A DNA stretch of 64,000 nt from Candidatus Sphingomonas colombiensis (GCA_029202845.1 CP119315.1:1495501-1559500); one strand, 5' to 3'. Shown: positions 46,504-55,720, counted from the first letter of the stretch. The notes: generated by a model not told the origin, from the letters alone. A program made the numbers and translations.

Positions 46504-46955
46504 CAGCGGCGCACGTCCTTGGCGAGGGCGTCGAGCAGGCCGTTGACGAAACCGGCCTCGCGCTTGTCGTAAAATGCGTGGGCAACGTCCACATATTCGC
46601 TGATTGCGGTGCCTACCGCGATGTCGTTGCGCGCGAGCAGCTCATAGGCGCCGCAGCGCAGGATCGCCTTCATCGGCTTGTCGAGTCGCGCGAGCGTCCA
46701 GCCTTGCAGCTTCGGCTCGATCAACAGGTCGATCTCGCCGAGCCGCGCGGTGGTGCCGGTGACGATATCATCGAAGAACAGCACGTCCGCCTCGGCATAT
46801 TCATCGCCCTCGATCGTCGCGCCCAGCCTGTGCTGGTGGAATTCATGAAGCAGGGTGGGGACGGGCGTCTTCTCCATCTCATGCTGATAGAGCGCCTGGA
46901 CGGCGGCGAGACGCGCGGCGGCGCGGGCCTTTGATCGTGCTGCGGTACGGGACAT
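46503..46955 (-). CDS. nusB: Transcription antitermination factor NusB
   Basis: A 150-residue RNA-binding protein that joins NusE (S10) at boxA for rRNA antitermination. The all-helical fold is visible: RAAARLAAVQALYQHEM with the arginine-rich RNA-contact helix, DDIVTGTTARLGEIDLLIEP and the hallmark KAILRCGAYELL with YVDVAHAFYDKREAGFVNGLL. Length is normal. It is the 3' neighbour of hisD on the same strand (68 bases between). Confidence 0.95.
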   Translation of the reverse strand: MSRTAARSKARAAARLAAVQALYQHEMEKTPVPTLLHEFHQHRLGATIEGDEYAEADVLFFDDIVTGTTARLGEIDLLIEPKLQGWTLARLDKPMKAILRCGAYELLARNDIAVGTAISEYVDVAHAFYDKREAGFVNGLLDALAKDVRR

Positions 46956-47023
46956 GGGGCAGAGCCTTTAGAGCAAATATGCGGATCGTTGAACCGGCGC
47001 CTTTCCGGCGGACGGCGCGAAGG

Positions 47024-48316
47024 TCAGCGGCTGGCGAGCCGGAGCGCCACCGAGGCGGCGTGCGCGGGCAGGCCCTCTGCGGTGGCCAGCGCGACGGTCG
47101 CCGGGCCGAGCTTGTCGAGCGCGGCGGCGTCTAGCTGAAGGAAGCTCGTCCGCTTCATGAAATCGGTGACGCCGAGGCCACTGGCGAATCGCGCGCGCCG
47201 CCCGGTGGGAAGGACGTGATTCGGCCCGGCGACATAATCGCCGATCGCCTCCGGCGTATGGCGGCCGAGGAAGGCGGAGCCGGCGTGGCGCAGCTTGTCG
47301 AACAGGGCGACAGGATCGTCGGTGGCGATCTCGACATGTTCGGGCGCCAGCCGATCGACCAGCGGGCAGGCGTCAGCCAGATCGCGCACGAGGACGATCG
47401 CGCCATTCGTCTCCCACGCGATCCGCGCGGTTTCCCCGGTCGCGAGCGTGGCGAGCTGGCGCTCGACCGCATCCGCCACGCGGGTCGCGAAGCCGGCGTC
47501 GTCGGTGAACAGGATCGACTGGGTGGTCACGTCATGCTCGGCCTGGCTGAGCAGATCGGCTGCGATCCATTCGGCGTCGTTCGCGCCGTCTGCGATCACC
47601 ACGATCTCGCTCGGGCCGGCGACCATGTCGATGCCGACCACGCCGTAAACCTGCCGCTTCGCCTCCGCGACCCAGGCGTTGCCCGGCCCGGTGACGACAT
47701 CGACGGCGGAGATGCGATCGGTGCCCCATGCCAGCGCGGCGATCGCCTGTGCACCGCCGACGCGCCACACCTCATCAGCGCCGGCGAGATGCGCGGCGGC
47801 GAGCACGAGCGGATTGACCTCGCCGCCCGGCGTCGGCGTCACCACCACCAGCCGTTCGACGCCGGCGACCTTGGCCGGAATCGCGTTCATCAGCAGCGTG
47901 GAGGGATAAGCCGCCCGTCCGCCGGGGACATAGACGCCCGCCGCATCCACCGCCCGCCACCGCGCGCCAAGCCGGACGCCGGCATCGTCCGTGAAGGCGA
48001 GATCGTCGGGCCGCTGCTTCTCATGGTAAGCGCGGATGCGCGAGGCGGCGAGCTCCAGCGCGTTGCGCAGATCGGGCGTCAGCGCATCGAACGCCGCCGC
48101 GCAATCGCTCGCTGGCACACGCCAGCCGGTTTGATCGAGATCGTGGCGATCAAGCTTTTGCGTGTAGGCGCGCAATGCCGCATCGCCCTTGTCACGCACG
48201 GCGTGCAGGATCGCGGTGACGTCGCGGGTCACGTCCGCATCCGATTCGCGCCGCGCATCGACCAGCGCGGCGAAATCCGCCTCGAACGATGGCGCGGCGG
48301 CGTCGAGCCAGATCAT
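47024..48316 (-). CDS. hisD: Histidinol dehydrogenase
   Basis: A 430-residue zinc enzyme doing the last two steps of histidine synthesis, histidinol to histidine with two NAD. Conserved parts: GGRAAYPSTLLMNAIPAKVAG from the nucleotide region, GPGNAWVAEAKRQVYGVVGID, and the zinc/His-rich LSQAEHDVTTQSIL and LAPEHVEI. Length is normal. The start overlaps the hisG stop (ATGA), so hisG-hisD are translation-coupled; the remaining his genes lie elsewhere. Confidence 0.97.
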   Translation of the reverse strand: MIWLDAAAPSFEADFAALVDARRESDADVTRDVTAILHAVRDKGDAALRAYTQKLDRHDLDQTGWRVPASDCAAAFDALTPDLRNALELAASRIRAYHEKQRPDDLAFTDDAGVRLGARWRAVDAAGVYVPGGRAAYPSTLLMNAIPAKVAGVERLVVVTPTPGGEVNPLVLAAAHLAGADEVWRVGGAQAIAALAWGTDRISAVDVVTGPGNAWVAEAKRQVYGVVGIDMVAGPSEIVVIADGANDAEWIAADLLSQAEHDVTTQSILFTDDAGFATRVADAVERQLATLATGETARIAWETNGAIVLVRDLADACPLVDRLAPEHVEIATDDPVALFDKLRHAGSAFLGRHTPEAIGDYVAGPNHVLPTGRRARFASGLGVTDFMKRTSFLQLDAAALDKLGPATVALATAEGLPAHAASVALRLASR

Positions 48317-48975
48317 GCTGCCGCCGTTTTATCGACCGCGCGGCGGAACGCCTCGACCAGCGGCACGACGCCCGCACGCGTCTTCATCGCGGCGCGATTG
48401 ACGATCAGGCGCGAGGAGACCTCCATGATCCGCTCCACCTCGACCAGCCCGTTTTCCTGCAGCGTGCGGCCGGAGGAGACTAAATCGACGATGCGCGGCG
48501 CGAGGCCGAGCGTCGGCGCCAACTCCATCGCGCCGTTCAATTTGATGCATTCCGCCTGCACGCCACGCCGCGCGAAATGCTCGGCGGTGACATGCGGATA
48601 TTTGGTCGCGACGCGCACATGGCTCCAGCCGCGCGGATCGTCGCGCTCGGCCATCTCGACCGGCTCCGCGATCGACAGCCGGCAATGGCCGATCGCGAGA
48701 TCGACCGGGGCGTACAGCTCCGAATAAGCGAATTCGGCCAGCACGTCGGACCCGACGATGCCAAGCTGCGCTGCGCCATGGGCGACGAAGGTGGCGACAT
48801 CGAACGCGCGGACGCGGATCAGCTCGATCGCGGCGCTTTCGGTGCGGAAACGCAGCGCGCGGCTGTTCTCGTCGCCGAACGCGGCCTCTGGCACGATGCC
48901 GGCGCGGGCGAGCAGCGGCAGCGCCTCGCTCAGGATGCGGCCCTTGGGGACGGCGATGACGATTGGTTCGCTCAC
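48313..48975 (-). CDS. hisG: ATP phosphoribosyltransferase (short form)
   Basis: A 220-residue enzyme of the first step of histidine synthesis: it joins ATP and PRPP to give phosphoribosyl-ATP. It is the short form (long form about 300 residues), which in other bacteria works as an octamer with HisZ; no hisZ is adjacent. Motifs: IAVPKGRILSEALPLLARAG, DVATFVAHGAAQLGIVGSDV, and the P-loop-like DLVSSGRTLQENGL. GTG 48975 is the start, since the family begins at SEPIVIAVPKG. Divergent from the DUF2332 gene. Confidence 0.96.
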   Translation of the reverse strand: MSEPIVIAVPKGRILSEALPLLARAGIVPEAAFGDENSRALRFRTESAAIELIRVRAFDVATFVAHGAAQLGIVGSDVLAEFAYSELYAPVDLAIGHCRLSIAEPVEMAERDDPRGWSHVRVATKYPHVTAEHFARRGVQAECIKLNGAMELAPTLGLAPRIVDLVSSGRTLQENGLVEVERIMEVSSRLIVNRAAMKTRAGVVPLVEAFRRAVDKTAAA

Positions 48976-49036
48976 GGGCGCGGCCTTTACGCGGGGGGGC
49001 GGGGAGGCGCAATACAATGGCAGGAGGGTGCGTTCG

Positions 49037-50140
49037 ATGGCGACCGAAGAGAATGTCCGCGAGGCGTTTCGCATTCAGGAATTTTATTGCCGGCATATGG
49101 ACGCGCCGATGTACGCGCGGCTGTGCGGTGCCGTGGCCGATGGGCTGACGCGCGAGAGCCGCACCGGCGCGCGCGTGCTCGACTGGCCGGGCGAGCCGAC
49201 TCGCGATGCATTGCCCCTACGCTTCTTCGGCGGGCTGCACGCGCTGGTGCGCGCGGGGCGAGGCGCCGGGCTGGCGGCGATCTTCGCGGGCGAGATCGTT
49301 GCGGCCGACGCGATCGCGGCGGCGCTCAACGCGGCGCTGGTGCGGCACGACGATGCGCTTTTCCCGTGGCTCGACGGGCCGCCGCAGACCAATGAGCCGG
49401 GGCGTTCGGGTGCGTTGATGCTCGGCCTGATGGAAATCGCGCGCCGGCATGGCCCGAAAATCGAATTGCTTGAAATCGGATCGAGCGCGGGCCTCAACCT
49501 GCTGATCGATCGCTATGCCTTCGATCTGGGCGGGGTGCCGATGGGGCCGCCCGATTCGCCGGTGACGATTCGCCCCGAATGGCGCGGTGAGCCGCCCGAG
49601 GCGGCAGCGGTGGAGTTCGTGTCGGTACGTGGGTGTGATGTCCATCCACTCGACGCGACCGATCCGGCGGTCGAGCAGCGGTTGTGCGCTTATGTCTGGC
49701 CGGAAACGCCCGCGCGTGCCGAGCGGCTTGGCCGGGCGATCGCGATGCAGCGTGCGCGCGGCGTCGATCTGGTGCGCGCGGACGCGGCGGACTGGCTGGA
49801 GGCGCGGCTGGCGGAGCCGCAGGCGGCCGGCGTCACGCGGGTGCTGATGCATTCGGTGGTGTGGCAATATCTGCCCGAGGACACGGCGAATCGGGTGCGC
49901 GCCGCGATGGCGGCGGCCGGCGCGCGCGCCACGGCGGAGCGCCCGCTCGGCTGGGTGATGATGGAGCCGAATCGCGCCTTCGCGCAGCAGGTGGTCCGCG
50001 TGAAAAGCTGGCCGGGGCATGACGAATGGGCGGTGCTGGCGACGGCGCACGCGCACGGAACATGGGTGAAGAACGGTATCTTCGATGAGGATCGCCGTGC
50101 GTTCGATCTGCCGGAGTCCGCGAAGGTGGAGGCGGGCTGA
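49037..50140 (+). CDS. DUF2332 family protein
   Basis: A 367-residue protein of the DUF2332 family, function unknown. The hydrophobic-glycine segment IELLEIGSSAGLNLLIDRYA looks like the nucleotide-binding loop of Rossmann-type methyltransferases, so S-adenosylmethionine binding is conceivable but not shown. Other conserved parts: FRIQEFYCRHMDAPMYARLC, VRGCDVHPLDATDP and VTRVLMHSVVWQYLPEDT. ATG 49037 lies behind GGAGGGTG. The DUF1801 gene follows 6 bases downstream. Confidence 0.85.
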   Translation: MATEENVREAFRIQEFYCRHMDAPMYARLCGAVADGLTRESRTGARVLDWPGEPTRDALPLRFFGGLHALVRAGRGAGLAAIFAGEIVAADAIAAALNAALVRHDDALFPWLDGPPQTNEPGRSGALMLGLMEIARRHGPKIELLEIGSSAGLNLLIDRYAFDLGGVPMGPPDSPVTIRPEWRGEPPEAAAVEFVSVRGCDVHPLDATDPAVEQRLCAYVWPETPARAERLGRAIAMQRARGVDLVRADAADWLEARLAEPQAAGVTRVLMHSVVWQYLPEDTANRVRAAMAAAGARATAERPLGWVMMEPNRAFAQQVVRVKSWPGHDEWAVLATAHAHGTWVKNGIFDEDRRAFDLPESAKVEAG

Positions 50141-50146
50141 GCGGCG

Positions 50147-50566
50147 ATGACATCCGTTGCGGGTGACGAGCGGCTTTTCCGCCTTTCAGGCGCGATCAGG
50201 CGCGATGCGCAGGTCGAGGCATGGTTCGCGGCGGATCATGATGGGTTACGGCATGTGGCGGGGCGCTGGTTCGAGCGCATGCTGGCGTGCGGAGCCGATG
50301 TTGGCGCACTGCTGCACGATGGCCACCCCACGGCCTGCGTCGATGATGCCGCGTTCGGCTATGCGGCTGCCTTCAGCGCGCATGTGAACATCGGCTTCTT
50401 TCACGGCGCGGCGCTGCCCGATCCGGCGGGTCTGCTGGAAGGTACCGGAAAGCGCATGCGGCATGTGAAGCTGCGTCACGGCAAGCCGATCGACGAGGAG
50501 GCCGTGAGCGAGTTGATAGCGGCGGCATATCGCGACATCCGGTCGCGACTGGCAGCGGTGGGCTAA
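50147..50566 (+). CDS. DUF1801-family protein, second copy
   Basis: A 139-residue DUF1801 protein with the signature ALPDPAGLLEGTGKRMRHVK, nearly the same as in the gene at 546-989, but the rest has diverged (VDDAAFGYAAAFSAHVNIGF). No catalytic motif. It follows the DUF2332 gene at once (6 bases), so the two probably form an operon; why these two families are linked is not known to me. Confidence 0.8.
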   Translation: MTSVAGDERLFRLSGAIRRDAQVEAWFAADHDGLRHVAGRWFERMLACGADVGALLHDGHPTACVDDAAFGYAAAFSAHVNIGFFHGAALPDPAGLLEGTGKRMRHVKLRHGKPIDEEAVSELIAAAYRDIRSRLAAVG

Positions 50567-50580
50567 CCGGGCGGTGTTGG

Positions 50581-50609
50581 TTGCATTTTCTCTGTGTCGC
50601 CGCTAAAGG
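50581..50609 (+). promoter_or_regulatory. Candidate promoter of rpmI-rplT
   Basis: TTGCAT (50581-50586) and TAAAGG (50604-50609) with a 17-base spacer, about 90 bases upstream of rpmI. The leader that follows contains an AACGGCC/GGCCGTT inverted repeat (50638-50644 with 50664-50670) and a short T-run, which looks like an attenuator or protein-binding leader. Feedback control of the L35-L20 genes by L20 through an RNA leader is known in other bacteria; here it is an inference. Confidence 0.4.
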
Positions 50610-50699
50610 CCCCGCTTCCCGCGTGAGGATCATGACGAACGGCCCGGCCACAAGGGCTGCCGCGGCCGTTTTGACCTCGCCCGAACTGAAAGGACCAAA

Positions 50700-50903
50700 A
50701 TGCCCAAGCTCAAGACCAAGAGCGGCGTGAAAAAGCGCTTCAAGCTCACCGCGACCGGCAAGCTCAAGCACGGCGTGGCCGGCAAGCGCCACCGTCTCAT
50801 CAGCCACAACGGCAAGTACATCCGCCAGAACCGCGGGACCACGGTCCTGTCGAAGGCCGACACCGCGACGGTGAAGGCCTGGGCGCCGTACGGCCTGAAC
50901 TGA
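50700..50903 (+). CDS. rpmI: Ribosomal protein L35
   Basis: A 67-residue protein of the large ribosomal subunit, with MPKLKTKSGVKKRFKLTATG and KLKHGVAGKRHRLISHNGK intact. AAAGGA precedes the ATG. Directly followed by rplT, 13 bases apart. infC, which precedes rpmI in many bacteria, is not here; a DUF1801 gene is upstream instead. Confidence 0.98.
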   Translation: MPKLKTKSGVKKRFKLTATGKLKHGVAGKRHRLISHNGKYIRQNRGTTVLSKADTATVKAWAPYGLN

Positions 50904-50916
50904 GGAGTCTTAAGAG

Positions 50917-51282
50917 ATGGCACGCGTCAAACGGGGTGTAACCACCCGCGCCAAGCACAAGAATATTCTGGAACAGGCCAAGGGCTACCGTGGCCGCCGG
51001 AAGAATACGATCCGCGTCGCGCGGCAGGCGGTCGAAAAGGCCGGCCAATATGCGTATCGCGACCGCAAGGTTAAGAAGCGGACCTTCCGTGGTCTGTGGA
51101 TCCAGCGCATCAACGCCGGCGTCCGCGCCGAGGGCCTGAGCTACAGCCAGTTCATGCACGGCCTGAAGCTGGCCGGCGTCGAGCTGGACCGTAAGGTGCT
51201 GGCCGACATCGCGATGCACGAAGGTGAAGCGTTTAGCGCCATCATCGCGCAGGCGAAGGCGGCTCTGCCCCAGGCCGCCTGA
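50917..51282 (+). CDS. rplT: Ribosomal protein L20
   Basis: A 121-residue large-subunit protein needed for early 50S assembly. MARVKRGVTTRAKHKNILEQ and GYRGRRKNTIRVARQAVEKA are the standard N-terminus; LWIQRINAGVRAEGLSYSQF and LDRKVLADIAMHEGEAFSAI complete it. GAGGAGTCTT precedes the start. A strong terminator lies between it and pheS. Confidence 0.98.
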   Translation: MARVKRGVTTRAKHKNILEQAKGYRGRRKNTIRVARQAVEKAGQYAYRDRKVKKRTFRGLWIQRINAGVRAEGLSYSQFMHGLKLAGVELDRKVLADIAMHEGEAFSAIIAQAKAALPQAA

Positions 51283-51308
51283 GGCAGCCTTACGCGCGAA
51301 GGAATCGG

Positions 51309-51341
51309 GGCGCCGGTGGTCTAGGCCACCGGCGCCCTTTT
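51309..51341 (+). terminator. Strong rho-independent terminator between rplT and pheS
   Basis: GGCGCCGGTGG (51309-51319) pairs perfectly with CCACCGGCGCC (51326-51336) around TCTAGG, followed by CTTTTCG. It lies 27 bases after rplT and about 40 bases before pheS, so it either separates the ribosomal protein transcript from pheST or works as an attenuator for pheST. Confidence 0.88.
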
Positions 51342-51379
51342 CGTTATCGGGCGTGGCGTGCCCAACCATCAGGACGATC

Positions 51380-52462
51380 ATGGCTGATCTTGACCAACTG
51401 AAGACCGACCTTCTCTGCCGGATCGACGCAGCGGGCGCGCCCGACGCACTCGAGGCGATCCGCGTCGAGGCGCTTGGCAAGCAGGGCCGCGTCACCGCGT
51501 TGCTCAAGACGCTGGGCGGGATGTCCGCCGATGAGCGGCAGACGCAGGGCCCACTGATCAACGGCCTGCGCGAGGCGGTGGCGGGCGCGATCGCGACGCG
51601 CAAGGCGGCGCTCGATACGGCGGCGCTCGATGCACGGCTGGCGAGCGAGCGGCTGGACATGACGCTGCCGGTCGATGCGGCCGCCAGCGGCACGATCCAC
51701 CCGGTCAGCCAGGTGATGGACGAACTGGCTGAAATCTTCGCCGATCTCGGCTTCGCGGTCGCTACGGGTCCGGAGATCGAGGACGACTGGCACAATTTCT
51801 CCGCACTCAACATTCCGGAAAGCCATCCGGCGCGCGCGATGCACGACACTTTCTATTTCCCGGAGCAGGAGGGGGCCGAGCGCAAGATGCTGCTGCGCAC
51901 CCACACCTCGCCGGTGCAGATCCGCACGATGCTGAGCCAGAAGCCGCCGATCCGCATCATTGCGCCCGGCCGCACCTATCGTTCCGACAGCGACGCGACG
52001 CACACGCCGATGTTCCATCAGGTCGAGGGGCTGGTGATCGACAAGGGGATCACGCTCGGCCATCTGAAATGGACGCTGGAAACCTTCCTCAAGGCGTTCT
52101 TCGAGCGTGACGATATCGTGCTGCGGCTGCGCCCGAGCTATTTTCCGTTCACCGAGCCGTCGGCCGAGGTCGATGTCGGCTACACGCTGGAGAAGGGCAA
52201 GCGCGTGATCGGCGGGTCCGGTGGCGGCTGGATGGAGGTGCTGGGTTCCGGCATGGTCCATCCGAAGGTGATCGCGGCGTGCGGGCTGGATCCGGCCGAG
52301 TGGCAGGGCTTCGCCTTCGGCTGCGGGATCGACCGGCTGGCGATGCTGAAATACGGCATGGACGATCTGCGCGCCTTCTTCGACGGCGATATCCGCTGGC
52401 TGAAACATTATGGATTTTCGGCGCTCGACGTACCGACGCTGAGCGGGGGAGTCGGCGCATGA
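51380..52462 (+). CDS. pheS: Phenylalanyl-tRNA synthetase alpha subunit
   Basis: A 360-residue class II synthetase subunit, catalytic part of the alpha2-beta2 PheRS. N-terminal coiled coil (DLDQLKTDLLCRIDAAGA) followed by the catalytic domain: motif 2 APGRTYRSDSDATHTPMFHQ, and PSYFPFTEPSAEVDVGY, GCGIDRLAMLKYGMDDLRAF (motif 3). Length is normal. ATG 51380 begins the conserved start. pheT overlaps by 4 bases (ATGA). Confidence 0.98.
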   Translation: MADLDQLKTDLLCRIDAAGAPDALEAIRVEALGKQGRVTALLKTLGGMSADERQTQGPLINGLREAVAGAIATRKAALDTAALDARLASERLDMTLPVDAAASGTIHPVSQVMDELAEIFADLGFAVATGPEIEDDWHNFSALNIPESHPARAMHDTFYFPEQEGAERKMLLRTHTSPVQIRTMLSQKPPIRIIAPGRTYRSDSDATHTPMFHQVEGLVIDKGITLGHLKWTLETFLKAFFERDDIVLRLRPSYFPFTEPSAEVDVGYTLEKGKRVIGGSGGGWMEVLGSGMVHPKVIAACGLDPAEWQGFAFGCGIDRLAMLKYGMDDLRAFFDGDIRWLKHYGFSALDVPTLSGGVGA

Positions 52463-54846
52463 AGTTCACGCTGGGCTGGCTCAAGGAGCATCTCGACACC
52501 AACGCCACGCTCGACGCGATCGTCGAGGGGCTGACCCGCATCGGGCTGGAAGTCGAAGGCGTCGACAATCCGGGCGAGAAGCTTGCCGCGTTCCGCATTG
52601 CGAAGGTGCTGACCGCTGAGCGGCATCCGCAGGCCGACAAGCTGCAGGTGTTGTCGGTCGATGCGGGCGATGGGCCGTTGCAGGTCGTCTGCGGCGCGCC
52701 GAACGCACGCGCGGGCCTTGTCGGCGTGTTCGGGATGCCGGGCGCCGTGGTGCCGGCCAATGGCATGGTGCTGAAGGTCGCCGCGATCCGTGGCGTCGAA
52801 TCGAACGGCATGATGTGCTCCACGCGCGAGCTGGAACTGGGCGACGATCACGACGGGATCATCGAACTGCCCGGCGATGCGCCGATCGGCACACCCTATC
52901 CCGCTTATGCCGGGCTGGACGATCCCGTGATCGACGTGTCGATTACGCCCAACCGGCAGGATTGCATGGGGGTGCGCGGCATCGCGCGCGATCTGGCGGC
53001 GGCGGGGCTCGGCACGTTGCGCCCGCTCGCGGAAGTCTATCGCGTCGCGGCAATCGCGCCGGTGGCGGGCGACGGCCCGGCGCCCGATGTGCGGATCGAA
53101 GACGCGGCCGGTTGCCCGGCGTTCTTCGCGCAGGGCGTGTCCGGCGTCACCAATGGCGCCGCGCCGGCATGGATGCGCCAGAAGCTCACCGCGATCGGGC
53201 AGAAGCCGATTTCAGTGCTGGTCGATATCACCAATTTCGTCTCGATCGATCTCGGCCGCCCGCTTCATGTCTATGACAAGGCGAAGCTTTCCGGCGGCCT
53301 CGTTGCGCGCAAGGCGCGCGATGGCGAGACGGTGCTGGCGCTGAACGGCAAGACCTATACGCTCGACGCCACGATGACGGTGATCGCGGACGATATGCAC
53401 GTCCATGATATCGGCGGCATCATGGGCGGGGAGGATTCGGGTGTTTCCGATGGCACCACCGATGTCATCATCGAATGCGCTTACTTCGATCCCGATCATA
53501 TCGCGCGGACGGGGCAGAAACTGGCGTTGACCAGCGATGCGCGCCAGCGGTTCGAGCGTGGGGTGGATCCGGCATTCCTCGACGATGGTCTTGCCATCGC
53601 GACGCGGCTGGTGGTGGAACATTGCGGTGGCACGGCATCCGCGATCACCCGCGCCGGCGAAGCGCCGCTCGGCACGCGCAGCTATGTCTATGATCCGGCG
53701 CGGACCGAGACGCTCGGCGGCCTCGCGGTCGCGCCCGAGCGGCAGCGCACGATCCTCGAATCGCTCGGCTTTACCGTCACCGCCGACTGGCAGGTGAGCC
53801 CCCCGACCTGGCGCCGCGATATCGACGGCACTGCCGATCTGGTCGAGGAAGTGATCCGCATCGAGGGCATCGACAATGTGCCGTCCGTGCCGCTCGCCCG
53901 CCTCCCCGGCGTCGCGCGGCCGACCGCCACCCCCGAACAGAAGCTGGAGCGCCGCGTCCGCCGCGCCGCCGCCGCGCGCGGGCTGGACGAGGCGGTGACG
54001 TGGAGCTTCCTCGCCGAGAAGGAGGCCGCCGCATTCGGTGGCGGCGCGTGGACGCTCGCCAACCCGATCAGCGAGGATCTGAAGGTCATGCGCCCATCGT
54101 TGCTGCCGGGGCTGCTCTCGGCGGCCGCGCGCAACGCAAAGCGCGGGGCCGGCAGCATTCGCCTGTTCGAGATCGGGCGGCGCTACCTCGCCGATGCCGA
54201 GCATGCGACATTGGGCGTGGTGCTGGCGGGCGACCGCCGCCCGCGCGGCTGGCGCGAGGGCAAGGCCGCCGGGTTCGACGCGTTCGACGCCAAGGCGGAG
54301 GGGCTCGCGCTGCTCGCCGCGGCCGGCGCGCCGGTGGAGAATCTGCAGGTGTTCGGCGATGCCGGCGAGGCGTGGCACCCCGGACAGTCCGGCACGTTGC
54401 GGCTCGGGCCGAAAACGGTGCTGGCGGCGTTCGGCATGCTCCATCCGCGCACGGCGGAGGCGTTCGATCTCGACGGCGCGGTCGCGGCCGTGGAACTCTA
54501 TCTCGACGCATTGCCCGCCAAACGCGGCGGCAACGGCTTCATGCGCCCGGCTTATGCACCGCCCGCGCTACAGCCAGTGCGCCGCGATTTCGCCTTCCTT
54601 GTGCCCGAGGAGGTGACGGCGGATACGCTAACCCGCGCGGCGAAGGGCGCGGACAAGGCGGCGATCGTATCGGCGCGGGTGTTCGACGTGTTCACCGGCA
54701 CCGGCGTCGAGCCGGGCAAGAAGTCGGTCGCGCTAGAAGTGGTGCTTCAACCGGGCGAGAAGAGCTTCACCGATGCCGATCTGAAGGCGATCGCCGACAA
54801 GGTTGTCGCGGCTGCGGCGAAACAGGGGGCCGTATTGCGTGGCTGA
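52459..54846 (+). CDS. pheT: Phenylalanyl-tRNA synthetase beta subunit
   Basis: A 795-residue subunit that binds tRNA and edits mischarged Tyr-tRNA(Phe). The N-terminus KFTLGWLKEHLDTNATLDAI and the tRNA-binding OB-like domain (QVVCGAPNARAGLVGVFGMP) come first, then B3/B4 editing (GIMGGEDSGVSDGTT, ARQRFERGVDPAF), B5, and the ferredoxin-like anticodon-binding end (ALQPVRRDFAFLVPEEVTAD). The ATG overlaps pheS; the next gene begins 8 bases inside its end. Confidence 0.98.
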   Translation: MKFTLGWLKEHLDTNATLDAIVEGLTRIGLEVEGVDNPGEKLAAFRIAKVLTAERHPQADKLQVLSVDAGDGPLQVVCGAPNARAGLVGVFGMPGAVVPANGMVLKVAAIRGVESNGMMCSTRELELGDDHDGIIELPGDAPIGTPYPAYAGLDDPVIDVSITPNRQDCMGVRGIARDLAAAGLGTLRPLAEVYRVAAIAPVAGDGPAPDVRIEDAAGCPAFFAQGVSGVTNGAAPAWMRQKLTAIGQKPISVLVDITNFVSIDLGRPLHVYDKAKLSGGLVARKARDGETVLALNGKTYTLDATMTVIADDMHVHDIGGIMGGEDSGVSDGTTDVIIECAYFDPDHIARTGQKLALTSDARQRFERGVDPAFLDDGLAIATRLVVEHCGGTASAITRAGEAPLGTRSYVYDPARTETLGGLAVAPERQRTILESLGFTVTADWQVSPPTWRRDIDGTADLVEEVIRIEGIDNVPSVPLARLPGVARPTATPEQKLERRVRRAAAARGLDEAVTWSFLAEKEAAAFGGGAWTLANPISEDLKVMRPSLLPGLLSAAARNAKRGAGSIRLFEIGRRYLADAEHATLGVVLAGDRRPRGWREGKAAGFDAFDAKAEGLALLAAAGAPVENLQVFGDAGEAWHPGQSGTLRLGPKTVLAAFGMLHPRTAEAFDLDGAVAAVELYLDALPAKRGGNGFMRPAYAPPALQPVRRDFAFLVPEEVTADTLTRAAKGADKAAIVSARVFDVFTGTGVEPGKKSVALEVVLQPGEKSFTDADLKAIADKVVAAAAKQGAVLRG

Positions 54847-55720
54847 ATGGGTCGTCATCGCGGGCGACGGGCTGACGGCAGCGATCAATCCGCTTGGCGC
54901 GGAATTGTCGTCGCTGAAGGATGCCGCCGGCCGCGAGTTGATGACTGATGCCGATCCGGCGTTATGGACCGGCCGCGCGCCTCTGCTGTTCCCGGTGGTC
55001 GGCAAGCCCGCGGGGGAGGTGATCCGCGTCGACGGCCGCGCCTATCCGATGCGGCAGCACGGCTTCGCGCGGCGGATGGTGTTCGCCGTGACAGCGCAGG
55101 CGGCGGATCGCGTGACGTTCGTGCTGACCGACACTGAGGAGACCCGCGCCAGCTATCCCTTCGCGTTCCGACTGGAAGTGACCTTCCGGATCGAGGGTGG
55201 CGGGCTGCGGGTCGATGTGGCGGTGAACAATCCGGGCGACGTGCCGCTTCCGGCGAGCTTCGGCTTCCACCCCGCTTTCGCCTGGCCGCAGCCGGCTGGG
55301 GGCGCGAAAGAGGCGCATCGCATTACCTTCTCCGCCGATGAGCCGGAAGCGATCCGTCAAATCGACGCCGATGGGCAGATCATGCCGGAAACGCGCCCGT
55401 CGCCGCTCGATGGGCGCACGCTCAACCTGCGCGACGATCTGTTCACGCACGATGCGCTGATCTGGGACACGCTCCATTCCGATCACGCGACCTATAGCGA
55501 CGCGACCGGCCCGCGCCTGGAGATCGCTTTTCCCGACACCCCGATGCTCGGCATCTGGACCAAGCCGGGCGCGCATTTCATCTGTATCGAGCCGTGGCAC
55601 GGCATCGCCGATCCGGCCGGGTTCGCCGGCGAGTTCCGCGACAAGCCCGGCGTGTTCGAGGTTGCGCCGGGGGCGACGAAACAGATCGCGATGCGCGTGA
55701 CATTACTGCGCGAATCGTAA
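54839..55720 (+). CDS. Aldose 1-epimerase family protein
   Basis: A 293-residue galactose mutarotase-fold protein (YihR/YeaD-like). Key residues: the histidine segment MRQHGFARRMVF, the second in SFGFHPAFAWP and the glutamate in FICIEPWHGIADPA. It converts anomers of hexoses or of glucose-6-phosphate; the exact sugar is unknown. The GTG at 54839 overlaps the pheT end by 8 bases and starts just before the conserved strand WVVIAGDGLTAAINPLGAEL. It stands between pheT and prfC on the same strand. Confidence 0.88.
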   Translation: MAEWVVIAGDGLTAAINPLGAELSSLKDAAGRELMTDADPALWTGRAPLLFPVVGKPAGEVIRVDGRAYPMRQHGFARRMVFAVTAQAADRVTFVLTDTEETRASYPFAFRLEVTFRIEGGGLRVDVAVNNPGDVPLPASFGFHPAFAWPQPAGGAKEAHRITFSADEPEAIRQIDADGQIMPETRPSPLDGRTLNLRDDLFTHDALIWDTLHSDHATYSDATGPRLEIAFPDTPMLGIWTKPGAHFICIEPWHGIADPAGFAGEFRDKPGVFEVAPGATKQIAMRVTLLRES

